Positions 25,514 through 33,258 of a stretch of 33,449 nt of DNA are shown here, one piece after another (the first letter of the stretch is position 1; each line of letters begins with the position of its first letter). The notes below the pieces were generated by a model. The model did no database searches. It had not been told where the DNA came from and was given only the letters and a program-made list of their open reading frames with translations. Source of the stretch: an uncultured Agathobaculum sp. (GTDB taxonomy: Bacteria > Bacillota > Clostridia > Oscillospirales > Butyricicoccaceae); the NCBI RefSeq assembly GCF_944380975.1, contig NZ_CALWJK010000024.1, positions 1-33,449 of the forward strand, written 5' to 3'. The position numbers and the translations under genes are program-made.

Positions 25514-26528
25514 CTTCATCCCCCTCGACTGCAAGCGCTTCAATGCGACTCATCACATCGCCGAACTGCTTCTCCCACTCAGCGTACAAGTCGGCACCGG
25601 CATCGATAAAGCCCTGCTTATCCGGATAGGTCACAGTCATGCCCTGCTCCTGCAGCTCGGTAATCACTTCCTCGTCCATCTGCCGGTTGACCTCGCGCTC
25701 GTGGATGCCGCACTCCATCGCGGTTTCGGTAAAGATCTGCTTGGTTTCCTCGTCAAAGCTCGCCCAGGTGCGTGGGCTGACAATCAGGAAAACCGTGGAG
25801 TAGGCGTGTTCGGTGATTGCCAAATGATCATTGACCTGCGCGACGTTGTTGGTCAGAATGACCGTACACGGATTTTCCTGTCCGTCAAGCGCGCCCTGCT
25901 GCATGGCGGTGTAAGCCTCGCTCCACGCCATCGGCGTCGCATCCGTGCCCATCGCGCGCCAGAAATCAATATGGATCATGTTTTCCATCGTACGGATCTT
26001 GAGGCCCTGCACGTCGTCGATCGAGTTGACGTCGACCTTGCTGTTGGTCAGGTTGCGGAAGCCGGACTCCCAAATACCCAGACCCTGCAGCTGAACGTCA
26101 GACAGCTTATCGAGGAATTCCTGCCCGATCTCACCCATGAACACCTTGTCGGCCTGCTCGTACGAAGTGATCAGGTAGAGGATGTCGAGCGCCTGAAATT
26201 CCGGGATGAAGTTACCCAGTGTGGACTGGTTAACAACCGAAATATCAATCGAACCCATCTGGCAGCCTTCGATCGTGTCGATTTCTGCGCCCAGCTGACC
26301 ATTATGGTATACCTCGATTTTGTATTTACCGTTGGTTCGTTCATAGATCAAGTCGGCAAATCGGTTCATCTCCTGACCGATCGCACCGGTTTCCGACGAG
26401 GTCTGCGCCATGCGCAGCGTTACCGTACCCTCCGGCCAATCAATGGGTTTTGCGTCCTGCCAGATGCTGCCCGCCGCGCAAACCAGTGCAGCGCAGGTCA
26501 CAATGGCAGCAATGCCTTTTTTACTCAT
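25497..26528 (-). CDS. dctP: TRAP transporter substrate-binding protein (DctP)
   Basis: 343 residues. The N-terminal hydrophobic segment MSKKGIAAIVTCAALVCAAG has no clean lipobox (V at -1), so it is either a Sec signal or a membrane anchor. The DctP domain then has TVTLRMAQTSSETGAIGQEM, the family arginine segment GLKIRTMENMIHIDFWRAMG with TPMAWSEAYTAMQQG, and GALDGQENP. In this family that arginine holds the ligand's carboxylate, consistent with an acid-sugar substrate. The ATG at 26528 has GAAAGGGAG upstream; the longer frame to 26591 overlaps the preceding gene. It overlaps dctQ by 17 bases. Confidence 0.93.
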   Translation of the reverse strand: MSKKGIAAIVTCAALVCAAGSIWQDAKPIDWPEGTVTLRMAQTSSETGAIGQEMNRFADLIYERTNGKYKIEVYHNGQLGAEIDTIEGCQMGSIDISVVNQSTLGNFIPEFQALDILYLITSYEQADKVFMGEIGQEFLDKLSDVQLQGLGIWESGFRNLTNSKVDVNSIDDVQGLKIRTMENMIHIDFWRAMGTDATPMAWSEAYTAMQQGALDGQENPCTVILTNNVAQVNDHLAITEHAYSTVFLIVSPRTWASFDEETKQIFTETAMECGIHEREVNRQMDEEVITELQEQGMTVTYPDKQGFIDAGADLYAEWEKQFGDVMSRIEALAVEGDEDENVS

Positions 26529-26545
26529 CGCAGTCTCCCTTTCTA

Positions 26546-27793
26546 TCAAGGCGTCTGTAAAGAGCCGTCGTGCTTTCGTGTCTGCGTCCAAGTCGTGACG
26601 GTATTCTCACAGGGATACTTTGCCGCTTCTTTTTCATCCAGATCAACGCCCAGACCCGGCTTGTCGTTGGCGTAAACGTAGCCATCGCGGTATTCCGGCA
26701 AGCCCGGGAATACCTCAAGCAGCGCACCATGCGGCCCCTTGAGTTCCTGAATGACGAAATTGGGCGGTTCGATGCCGCTCCACTCCTGCACGCCGAAGTT
26801 CTGTGCAGCCAAGTCGATGTGAATATTGGCGGCATGGGCCAGCGGGGACATATCGCCCGGGCCGTGCCACGCTGTGCGCACGCCGAACTGCTCGGCAAAA
26901 ATCTGCAGCTTGCGCGCGGGCGTGATGCCGCCGATCTGGCTGATATGCACACGGATGAAATCAATCAACTGCTCGGTGATCAGCGTTTTCCACTCAGCCG
27001 GGTTATTGAACAGCTCACCCTCCGCGATCGGGATTGAAGTCTGGTGGCGCAATTCACGCAGCCATGCTGTCTGCTCGATGGAAACCGGATCTTCGAGGAA
27101 AAACAGGTCGTACGGCTCGAGCGCGCGAGCCAAGCGAATCGCCTCCACCGGCGCGATACGCTCGTGTACATCGTGCACCAGATTGATGTCATAACCGATG
27201 CGGCTGCGGATGCCCTCGAACAGCTTGACTGTATCTCGGATATACTGCCGTGCATCCAGATAAATCCCCTTAGGTGCATTTTCCGGCGCAGTAGCCGGAG
27301 TGACGCCGTAGCTATCGCCGCCATAGCCGCCGCATTGACAACGAATGGTCTGCAGCCCCATCTCTTTGAAGCGCAGAATGTTTTCGCACAGTTCCTCCAG
27401 ATCACGGCCATCCGCATGCCGGTAAACCGGCACGCCTTCCCGGCATTTGCCACCGAACAGTTGATACAACGGCATGCCGGCCAGCTTACCCTTGATATCC
27501 CACAGTGCCATATCCACGCCCGAAACGGCGCTGTTGCTGATTGGGCCGTTACGCCAGTAAGCGTTCTGGTGCATCAGCTGCCAGAGCTCCTCAATGGCTT
27601 CCGCATCCCGTCCACGCAGCAACGGATCGAGGTACTCCTCCACCACTGTTTTGACCGCCAGATGACGATATGCGAAGGTCGCACAGCCCAGACCATACAG
27701 ACCTGGCTGGTTGGTCTCCACCTTGACTACGACCAGATTGATACCCTCTGGTGCTGTACAAATCACGCGAACCTTTTCTATTTTGACTGCCAT
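26546..27793 (-). CDS. Enolase-superfamily sugar-acid dehydratase (D-mannonate/D-gluconate dehydratase group, RspA/ManD-like)
   Basis: 415 residues: an enolase N-terminal capping domain, then a TIM barrel with the ManD-subgroup pattern. NLVHDVHERIAP carries a metal-ligand Asp and the general-acid/base His; FFLEDP and PIAEGELFN carry the two metal-ligand glutamates; WHGPGDMSPLAHAAN and FGVQEW complete the site. Characterised members dehydrate D-mannonate and/or D-gluconate to 2-keto-3-deoxygluconate. The residue after HG is proline here; as I recall, proline rather than alanine marks the low-activity or gluconate-accepting members, so the true substrate may be another hexonate. GGAGAGGAG precedes the ATG. 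First gene of the TRAP operon. Confidence 0.9.
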   Translation of the reverse strand: MAVKIEKVRVICTAPEGINLVVVKVETNQPGLYGLGCATFAYRHLAVKTVVEEYLDPLLRGRDAEAIEELWQLMHQNAYWRNGPISNSAVSGVDMALWDIKGKLAGMPLYQLFGGKCREGVPVYRHADGRDLEELCENILRFKEMGLQTIRCQCGGYGGDSYGVTPATAPENAPKGIYLDARQYIRDTVKLFEGIRSRIGYDINLVHDVHERIAPVEAIRLARALEPYDLFFLEDPVSIEQTAWLRELRHQTSIPIAEGELFNNPAEWKTLITEQLIDFIRVHISQIGGITPARKLQIFAEQFGVRTAWHGPGDMSPLAHAANIHIDLAAQNFGVQEWSGIEPPNFVIQELKGPHGALLEVFPGLPEYRDGYVYANDKPGLGVDLDEKEAAKYPCENTVTTWTQTRKHDGSLQTP

Positions 27794-27825
27794 AGTATTC
27801 TCCTCTCCAATCGCAACTTATTTGA

Positions 27826-27841
27826 CGTCTTACAAGTTATG
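27826..27841. promoter_or_regulatory. Second, imperfect GntR half-operator in the operon leader
   Basis: On the minus strand CATAACTTGTAAGAC repeats ten bases (CATAACTTGT, 27841-27832) of the full operator at 27877-27895 and keeps GAC of the other half. The two copies are 54 bases apart, about five helical turns. Confidence 0.5.
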
Positions 27842-27876
27842 CAATTAAAACACAGAAGTCTCTCTTTTCCGCTCAC

Positions 27877-27891
27877 ACTTGTCGGACAAGT
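27877..27891. promoter_or_regulatory. FCD/GntR-type operator of the acid-sugar operon
   Basis: ACTTGTC-G-GACAAGT, perfect seven-base arms around one central base. The core TTGTCnGACAA is typical of FadR/FCD-family sites. It begins right at the predicted transcription start of the operon, so bound repressor would block initiation. The regulator gene is next door at 28063. Confidence 0.82.
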
Positions 27892-27900
27892 TATGTTCTT

Positions 27901-27928
27901 AGTATACTTCTCTTTTTTCTTTTGTCAA
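27901..27928 (-). promoter_or_regulatory. Sigma-A promoter of the acid-sugar/TRAP operon
   Basis: Minus strand: TTGACA (27928-27923), 16-base spacer, TATACT (27906-27901). Start near 27894, overlapping the GntR-type palindrome; leader about 100 bases. Confidence 0.87.
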
Positions 27929-28017
27929 CTCATTTTCAGCAAATAAATCCACAAAAACACATTTTTCTCACTTTTCACAACACTTTGCTAGCACTTATGT
28001 GAAATATGCACAAGAAG

Positions 28018-28058
28018 AGGCACTGCAATGGGGTCCTGCCCCGTTACCTGCAGTGCCT
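28018..28058 (-). terminator. Terminator after the GntR-type regulator
   Basis: AGGCACTGCA (28018-28027) pairs with TGCAGTGCCT (28049-28058), with an inner GGGG/CCCC helix. On the minus strand it is followed by CTTCTTGTG, a weak T-run. It lies a few bases past the regulator's stop, and separates it from the operon promoter at 27928. Confidence 0.6.
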
Positions 28059-28062
28059 TGCC

Positions 28063-28779
28063 TTACTTTTTCGCTGTTTTCTTGTGCGTCTTTGTATTGG
28101 TTCGCGTGTTCAGCTTGTCGATCGCATTCTGCATATGCTCAAACATCAAATCATGCGCGCTATCCGCATCACCCGACCGGATGGCGCTCAGAATCAGTGT
28201 GTGATAGTATACGCCGTCACGATAGCCAAACAGTGAGCGCAGCTGTGAGTGGTTCTTACGCGTCTCGTCAAATACCTTGGAAATGCTTTTCTCCAAAATC
28301 GGATTCTGCGTCGCCGCACAGATGGCTTCGTGAAACTGCATATCGGCTGTAACGAACTCCTCCTGTCCCTCCGGCCCCTTATTGGCCGCCATGACATCCA
28401 GATATTTCTGTAGCTTCTCCAACAGCTCTGGGGTTGCGTTCTGCGTGGCCAGCCGAGCCGCCTCGCTTTCGATGATGCGCCGGAACTCCAACACCTTAAG
28501 GATATCCTTACAATCCTCCGAGGTGATTTTATATTCACTTTCGGTTTTTTCGTCTACCTGATTTTCCAGCAGGAATGTTCCCTTACCGTGCTGGCTCTCC
28601 AGCACACCCAAACCGATCAGATGTTGCAGCGCCGTGCGCACACTGGCTCGGCTGACACCGAGAATTTCAGTCAACTGGTTTTCCGACGGTATCTTCTCGC
28701 CGACTTTCCAGTTTCCCGCATTGATATTGTCTTTGCAATACTGCACGACCTGCTCTGTTACATTGCTGCGCGTGATCAT
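28063..28779 (-). CDS. GntR-family regulator, FadR/FCD subfamily
   Basis: 238 residues. The winged HTH (about 5-70) reads WKVGEKIPSENQLTEILGVS, RASVRTALQHLIGLGVLESQ and GKGTFL. An all-helical FCD ligand domain (about 85-220) follows, with LEFRRIIESEAARLA, the metal-site region DMQFHEAICAATQNP and YHTLILSAIRSGD. FCD regulators commonly sense acid sugars or carboxylates, matching the adjacent TRAP operon. The tail is Lys/Thr-rich (NTRTNTKTHKKTAKK). GGGAGG lies nine bases before the ATG. Its own promoter at 28966 is separated from it by a terminator hairpin (28851), an unusual arrangement. Confidence 0.93.
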   Translation of the reverse strand: MITRSNVTEQVVQYCKDNINAGNWKVGEKIPSENQLTEILGVSRASVRTALQHLIGLGVLESQHGKGTFLLENQVDEKTESEYKITSEDCKDILKVLEFRRIIESEAARLATQNATPELLEKLQKYLDVMAANKGPEGQEEFVTADMQFHEAICAATQNPILEKSISKVFDETRKNHSQLRSLFGYRDGVYYHTLILSAIRSGDADSAHDLMFEHMQNAIDKLNTRTNTKTHKKTAKK

Positions 28780-28847
28780 TTAAAAGCGCCTCCCTGCCTC
28801 GGCATAGCTTTCCCCGTACGCAGTTGGGGTATGGAAACGCCTACCCT

Positions 28848-28895
28848 AAAAACGCGCCGAAGCCCATGCGCAAAGCGCATGAGCTTCGGCGCGTT
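28848..28895 (-). terminator. Intrinsic terminator inside the leader of the GntR-type gene
   Basis: A 13-pair GC-rich stem (28883-28895 with 28851-28863), one C-A mismatch, then seven more pairs (CATGCGC/GCGCATG) and a three-base loop. On the minus strand it ends in TTTTT (28852-28848). It lies between the consensus promoter (28966-28938) and the regulator ATG (28779), so most transcripts should stop after about 80 bases unless something prevents it. It could be an attenuator, or the end of a small RNA. Confidence 0.85.
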
Positions 28896-28937
28896 GAGGC
28901 CGCCTCCAAAATATCTCATTTCGCTACGATGATAATA

Positions 28938-28966
28938 ATTATACGCGGAAACGATTTATTTGTCAA
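28938..28966 (-). promoter_or_regulatory. Perfect consensus sigma-A promoter upstream of the GntR-type gene
   Basis: Minus strand: TTGACA (28966-28961), exactly 17 bases, TATAAT (28943-28938). Every consensus position matches. Expected start near 28931, about 150 bases before the regulator ATG. 28967-29108 holds no gene I can support. Confidence 0.93.
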
Positions 28967-28980
28967 TTTTGGCAGCGCAT

Positions 28981-29000
28981 CTCAAATTCGCTCAAATTCG
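28981..29000. repeat. Tandem 10-base repeat CTCAAATTCG x2
   Basis: Two exact, adjacent copies (28981-28990, 28991-29000), with a related CTCAAATCTG at about 29019. They lie 15 bases upstream of the -35 of the gntR promoter, on the same helical face one turn apart, where an activator could sit. Could also be chance. Confidence 0.5.
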
Positions 29001-29069
29001 CAGCATCTGTCCCGATCCCTCAAATCTGCATGCCTTGGTATTGAAGAATACGAAACACCTGTCATCTTC

Positions 29070-29087
29070 TGACATATTTTTATGTCA
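29070..29087. repeat. Inverted repeat TGACATA-N4-TATGTCA
   Basis: Seven-base perfect arms at 29070-29076 and 29081-29087, 22 bases past the stop of the EAL-domain gene. It lacks a T-run for termination on the minus strand, so it looks more like a protein-binding site than a terminator. Confidence 0.4.
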
Positions 29088-29108
29088 AAGAGAGCTGACG
29101 TTTACAAA

Positions 29109-32003
29109 TCACGGCGAGCTTTCACAGGCTATATGCTTGGAATAAGGCTTTAGAAAATCCCGTTCAAAGTCGACCACAGCCAAAGGTCGGCTGTAATAGT
29201 ACCCTTGTCCATAGTTGCAGGAAAGCTGCGCCATCATCTGTTCATTTTCCCGTGTTTCGACTCCCTCAGCCACGGTGCTGATATTCAGCTGCTTCGCCAG
29301 ATCCAAAATGCAGCCCATGATTTTGCGTTGCGTGCCCTCAGTATCTTTGGCCACTCCCATCAAAAACAAACGATCCAGCTTTAACTCGTCAATCTTCAGC
29401 CGCCCCAAGGTATTGAGAGAGGAATAGCCGCTTCCAAAATCATCCATGGAAATGCGGAATCCGGCCGCCCGCAACTGATCAATGCAGGCATTGACCTGAT
29501 CCATATGCTCCAAAGCCAGACTTTCCAAGATTTCCAGAGTAATATACCGGGGAGATATGTCGTATTTCTCTGTAATGGCCAACAGTTTTTCCACATAACC
29601 CTCGCTGGCAAACAGCAGTCTGGTCTGATTGACCGAGATATTGATAGGCGTCGTTCCTTCATCCATCCACTGCCGCAGCTGCTTACAGACCTGCTCCACC
29701 ATATAGAGATCCAGTTGTACACAGAATCCATTTTCCTCAAATAGCGGAATAAACTGATCCGGAAAGATCAGGCCCCTATCTTGTGTCTGCCAGCGCACCA
29801 AGGCTTCAGCGCCCGTGAGCAGTCCTGTGTTTAGATCCATTTTGGGCTGCAAATACATACGGAATTCCTCTTGCTCCAGCGCATGCTGCATATGGCTTTC
29901 CACATAAAGGCGCATCTGCTCGGCATCGTGAAGAGCCTCATCATAAATACAGATCGACTGCTTTTTATTCTTTTTCCCTTGGGCTAACGCTGCCATCATG
30001 TAGGTATGTTTAGCGGCAGCTGAAAACGGCTCGGGAGCCGCCGCGGTCAGTACACAGCCGCAATATACAGAAACAGAATAATCTCCCAGCAGTTCGAATG
30101 CCTCCTTCTGGATCATATCAAGAAGGGCCTGAATCCGATCAACAGCTGGATCCGCCTGATTTTCCCGCAAGGCCAGATAAAATACATCGGCTGACTGACG
30201 GCAGAAGAATTCCTCCGGTCGGCAAATTTTGTCTAGGCAATACTTGATCCGGCACAAAAACTGATTGGCAATAGAGAGACCATAGGTCTCGTTAATATGC
30301 TTAAAGTTCCTCAGGTTCAGGGCAACCAGCATCAGGGGAATTTTTTGGTCACAAGCCTGACTGAGCAGCAAGCGAAATTCGTCATCGTTGTATGCGCCTG
30401 TCAGATTGTCATACCGGGACAGCTGCTCTAATTGCTGTTGGGTACGGGTCGCCTCTTGGCGGGCTTTTCTAATATTATGGTAAAGAGAACGCAAGCACAA
30501 GCTCAATACCAGAACGATAAGCGTTACCAGCAGGTGAAAGCGATGCACATACAACCACTCAGCAGGTGTGTAGGTAACCTTTACGGACATAGCCTGATAA
30601 AACATATTCTGGCTTTGCGCATCTGAGATAGAACGTATATACCGATTTAAAATCGATAATAAATTTCCTGAGACATGACTTGTTACTCCGATGCAATAAG
30701 ACACATTTTTGTCGCTCGACCAGTCAACGGAAAGATTATCATAGAGCCCTTGCTTTTGCAGGTAATAGTTTATCGAATACATATCCATACGGCCGCAGCC
30801 GATCTTGCCGGACCTCAGATTGTTGAGCATCGATTGCGTGTTGGTATAAAAGCGCTGGATATCCTCATCATCCGATGGAGTATCGCCGGATGGCCCCCAT
30901 ACAAGCAGACTGCTTCCGCTATAATACGGCAAGGTAAATTGGATGCCATCTACAGTAATATAGCTTGAGGTACTGGCGGCACAGGCAATCAAATCCACCT
31001 GCCCCTGTTGGATACGCTGAATACCATCCTCACAGGATTGCACAATGACAGGCTCATACTGCAGACCTGTGGCTTCTGCCAGAGCTTCAAAATAGCTGGC
31101 TGCCATTCCCTGCGCTTGTCCGTCCCGGGCATATTGCAGCGGCGCATTTCCATCACAGAAAGCAACCTTCAGCGTCCCTAAATCCTGAATATATTCTCTG
31201 TCCTGCTCTGACATGACAAAGCGACCATTGGAGTAAAAATACTCATCATAGAGCTCGGTTTGCAAATAAGGATATGCCCGGCTCATCTGGTACATTGCAT
31301 TATTAAGGGGCTGGAGCAAAGACTGATTCCCTTTATACAGCGCAAAGTAATACGGCGTAGGAGCAAATCTCGCTATGGTGCGGAAGTTGTCCTTGATTGC
31401 CATGTCAACCTGCAGGATTGCATCCGCTTCGCCTGTTCGCACCGCTTCCAGTGCATCTGCAATAGTGGGATACTCTATCACTTCGTAAGTAAAATGATTC
31501 AGCTGTGCATACTGCGACAGTTCTTCCATGCGTTGGGATAATTTTGGAGCAGATGCAACTTTTATTCCGTTCCAGGAAGCAAAATCCTCTTCTGCCCACT
31601 GGGTGGAGTCCTCCAAAACGGTCAGAGAAGTATATGTGGTTCCATAACTGTAGCTGGGATAAAGGAAATATTCCTCAAGGCTGGGGAGATAATTCATGGT
31701 CCCCATCATGTCGATCTCACCGTCCATCAGCATCTGCATCAAAGTGCTGATTTGCGTATTCGTGTCCCCTTCGGCCGTTACAAACTCATAGTCCCAGTTC
31801 GTGTATAGACTGAGGTATTCCAAATAGTCTACCATATACCCAGCATATTCCCCATTTTCATCCAGATAGGAAATGCCATGCTGGATGGGAAATCCAACAC
31901 GAACCACGGTATTCTTGTTTGAAGCACCCTGTGCTGCCGGCATCACAGATACCATGATGCATACAGCTATTAGCAGCCATGCCAACTTTCTTACTCGTTT
32001 CAC
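29109..32003 (-). CDS. Membrane sensor with two SBP_bac_3 domains, degenerate GGDEF and intact EAL domain (c-di-GMP phosphodiesterase)
   Basis: About 964 residues. A signal/anchor helix (LAWLLIAVCIMVSV) is followed by two extracytoplasmic solute-binding domains (about 35-260, RVGFPIQHGISYLDENGEYA; 275-490, LKVAFCDGNAPLQYARDG). A second TM helix is near 500-525, then a GGDEF-like domain (from RYDNLTGAYNDDEF) whose signature is replaced by RQSADVF, so it should not make c-di-GMP. The EAL domain has EALVRW, NISVN, LEILES, DDFGSGYSS, KLDR, AEGVET and QGYYYSRPL, all the metal and catalytic positions. Predicted to degrade c-di-GMP on binding an external small molecule. I prefer the GTG at 32003, since GGGGAGG precedes it by 12 bases; the ATG at 32024 contains that site. 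It lies 102 bases after a diguanylate cyclase gene. Confidence 0.9.
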   Translation of the reverse strand: MKRVRKLAWLLIAVCIMVSVMPAAQGASNKNTVVRVGFPIQHGISYLDENGEYAGYMVDYLEYLSLYTNWDYEFVTAEGDTNTQISTLMQMLMDGEIDMMGTMNYLPSLEEYFLYPSYSYGTTYTSLTVLEDSTQWAEEDFASWNGIKVASAPKLSQRMEELSQYAQLNHFTYEVIEYPTIADALEAVRTGEADAILQVDMAIKDNFRTIARFAPTPYYFALYKGNQSLLQPLNNAMYQMSRAYPYLQTELYDEYFYSNGRFVMSEQDREYIQDLGTLKVAFCDGNAPLQYARDGQAQGMAASYFEALAEATGLQYEPVIVQSCEDGIQRIQQGQVDLIACAASTSSYITVDGIQFTLPYYSGSSLLVWGPSGDTPSDDEDIQRFYTNTQSMLNNLRSGKIGCGRMDMYSINYYLQKQGLYDNLSVDWSSDKNVSYCIGVTSHVSGNLLSILNRYIRSISDAQSQNMFYQAMSVKVTYTPAEWLYVHRFHLLVTLIVLVLSLCLRSLYHNIRKARQEATRTQQQLEQLSRYDNLTGAYNDDEFRLLLSQACDQKIPLMLVALNLRNFKHINETYGLSIANQFLCRIKYCLDKICRPEEFFCRQSADVFYLALRENQADPAVDRIQALLDMIQKEAFELLGDYSVSVYCGCVLTAAAPEPFSAAAKHTYMMAALAQGKKNKKQSICIYDEALHDAEQMRLYVESHMQHALEQEEFRMYLQPKMDLNTGLLTGAEALVRWQTQDRGLIFPDQFIPLFEENGFCVQLDLYMVEQVCKQLRQWMDEGTTPINISVNQTRLLFASEGYVEKLLAITEKYDISPRYITLEILESLALEHMDQVNACIDQLRAAGFRISMDDFGSGYSSLNTLGRLKIDELKLDRLFLMGVAKDTEGTQRKIMGCILDLAKQLNISTVAEGVETRENEQMMAQLSCNYGQGYYYSRPLAVVDFERDFLKPYSKHIACESSP

Positions 32004-32105
32004 CGTAACACAGATCCTCCCCATTAACAGCGATATTGCTGTGGTGATCCGCTTATCAAAAAGCAGATAGGTTTTGCTTTCCGCGCACTTATCTCCCAGT
32101 TAAAT

Positions 32106-33056
32106 TTATTCTGATCGAGATTGGCGATTATGCTTCTTATCTTTGTAAAGGTCGATATCTGCTACTTCAATGACCGCTTCCAATTTGTTGTCAGCAGGCA
32201 CAATTGCTTTTCCAACTGAAATACCTGCCCAAGCCCTCTCGTCTTTTCCGGCATCCACCATGGCACTTTTTATTCTTTGGGCAAAAGTATATGCTTGCTC
32301 TTCTGTTTCAAAGCCGCTGCAAAGAAGAATAAACTCGTCGCCCCCCATGCGGCATACAATGTCCGAGGATCGAACGATATTGTTTAGTGTCATAGCCATT
32401 TTTTTGAGCACATGATTTCCCGCCATGTGCCCAAATGTATCATTGACCTCTTTGAATTTATCTACATCAATAATAAAGATCCAACAGGAAGGGTGTGTAT
32501 CCACATAATGCTGATAGCCCTCCTGAAAGGTACGGTAGTTGATTAACCCCGTTAGCCCATCCCGCTCGGCCAGAGTTTGCAGATATTCCATTTTCTCCAG
32601 TTTCTCGTTAAATTGGCTGAGAAGGGTCTTGGGATAATATTCCCCATCGGTCTGCTCAACATTTGGCAGCGAGTGATGAATGTGGATGATTTTCCATCCA
32701 TCCTCTCTGCGCCGATACACCATAGAAAAGCGACTGTCCATATCAATGGTGACTTCCCGGTCTTCGCTTTCCCAGTAGATATAGATCTCGCCATAGACTA
32801 GGCATAGATCTTCCGACAGCAAAACCGGTTCACACCAAAAATCGCGAAACTGAAACTGAATGTCGTTTCGCTCTGCCACTTCTTCATACATGGCCGTTTG
32901 AAATGCTTGTGCTGTTTGATAGATTTCGTGCTTGCCCGTTCCAATGATTGTGCAGGTCGGATCGATCCAATTTTCAATTGGATGACGGCCATTTTCATTC
33001 ACATCCGCAAAATAAGTCTGCCACATCTGCTGGGTAAACTGATAAAAGTCCATCAT
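32106..33056 (-). CDS. Diguanylate cyclase with N-terminal SnoaL/NTF2-like domain
   Basis: 316 residues. Residues 1-130 look like an NTF2/SnoaL-like fold (TFADVNENGRHPIENWIDP-type start, GWKIIHIHHSLP at its end), a probable small-ligand or dimerisation module with no membrane segment. After a coiled linker (about 145-162) comes a GGDEF domain: DGLTGLINYRTF, IIDVDKFKEVNDTFGH and intact MGGDEF at 237-242. RSSD at 229-232 is exactly five residues ahead, the inhibitory I-site. It should make c-di-GMP in the cytoplasm with product inhibition. AAGGAG lies 12 bases before the ATG. It is upstream of, and probably co-transcribed with, the EAL-domain gene, giving an opposing pair. Confidence 0.92.
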   Translation of the reverse strand: MMDFYQFTQQMWQTYFADVNENGRHPIENWIDPTCTIIGTGKHEIYQTAQAFQTAMYEEVAERNDIQFQFRDFWCEPVLLSEDLCLVYGEIYIYWESEDREVTIDMDSRFSMVYRRREDGWKIIHIHHSLPNVEQTDGEYYPKTLLSQFNEKLEKMEYLQTLAERDGLTGLINYRTFQEGYQHYVDTHPSCWIFIIDVDKFKEVNDTFGHMAGNHVLKKMAMTLNNIVRSSDIVCRMGGDEFILLCSGFETEEQAYTFAQRIKSAMVDAGKDERAWAGISVGKAIVPADNKLEAVIEVADIDLYKDKKHNRQSRSE

Positions 33057-33150
33057 ATTTACGCATAACTCCTTTTAGCAAAATGCATGCAATCCATTTT
33101 CTCGCGCTATCATCGGATTCTTGCTTACAGATTGATCCTCCGGTATTGCG

Positions 33151-33258
33151 AATATTGATTTTCCCATTGCGCTTTGCGTCATATGGCGCAATGTCGGCAC
33201 AGTAATAAAGGTCAGCAAATGACGCTCCGTCCTGAGAATAGCACACGATGCTGGCTGC
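33151..33258 (-). pseudogene. Remnant of the C-terminal end of another GGDEF domain
   Basis: The minus-strand frame reads ASIVCYSQDGASFADLYYCA then DIAPYDAKRNGKINI, the typical end of a GGDEF domain (SIG-x-x-x-YP-DG-x-x-F-x-x-L-x-x-x-AD-x-ALY-x-AK-x-x-GKN). It is directly preceded in frame by a TAG (33261-33259), and nothing GGDEF-like precedes that. After the homology the frame runs on to 32995 over the start of the intact cyclase. About 36 residues survive, so this looks like a dead relative of the downstream gene, left by duplication or deletion. A GTG at 33246 could start a small ORF but has no clear ribosome site. Confidence 0.6.

Noticed and set aside
25437-26675. 412-codon + strand frame opposite dctP
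   Set aside because: Antisense shadow of DctP; no homology recognised and no promoter or ribosome site.
32025-32105. c-di-GMP riboswitch before the EAL gene
   Set aside because: I could not find the conserved GEMM core or tetraloop receptor; only a small ACAGC/GCTGT hairpin is present.
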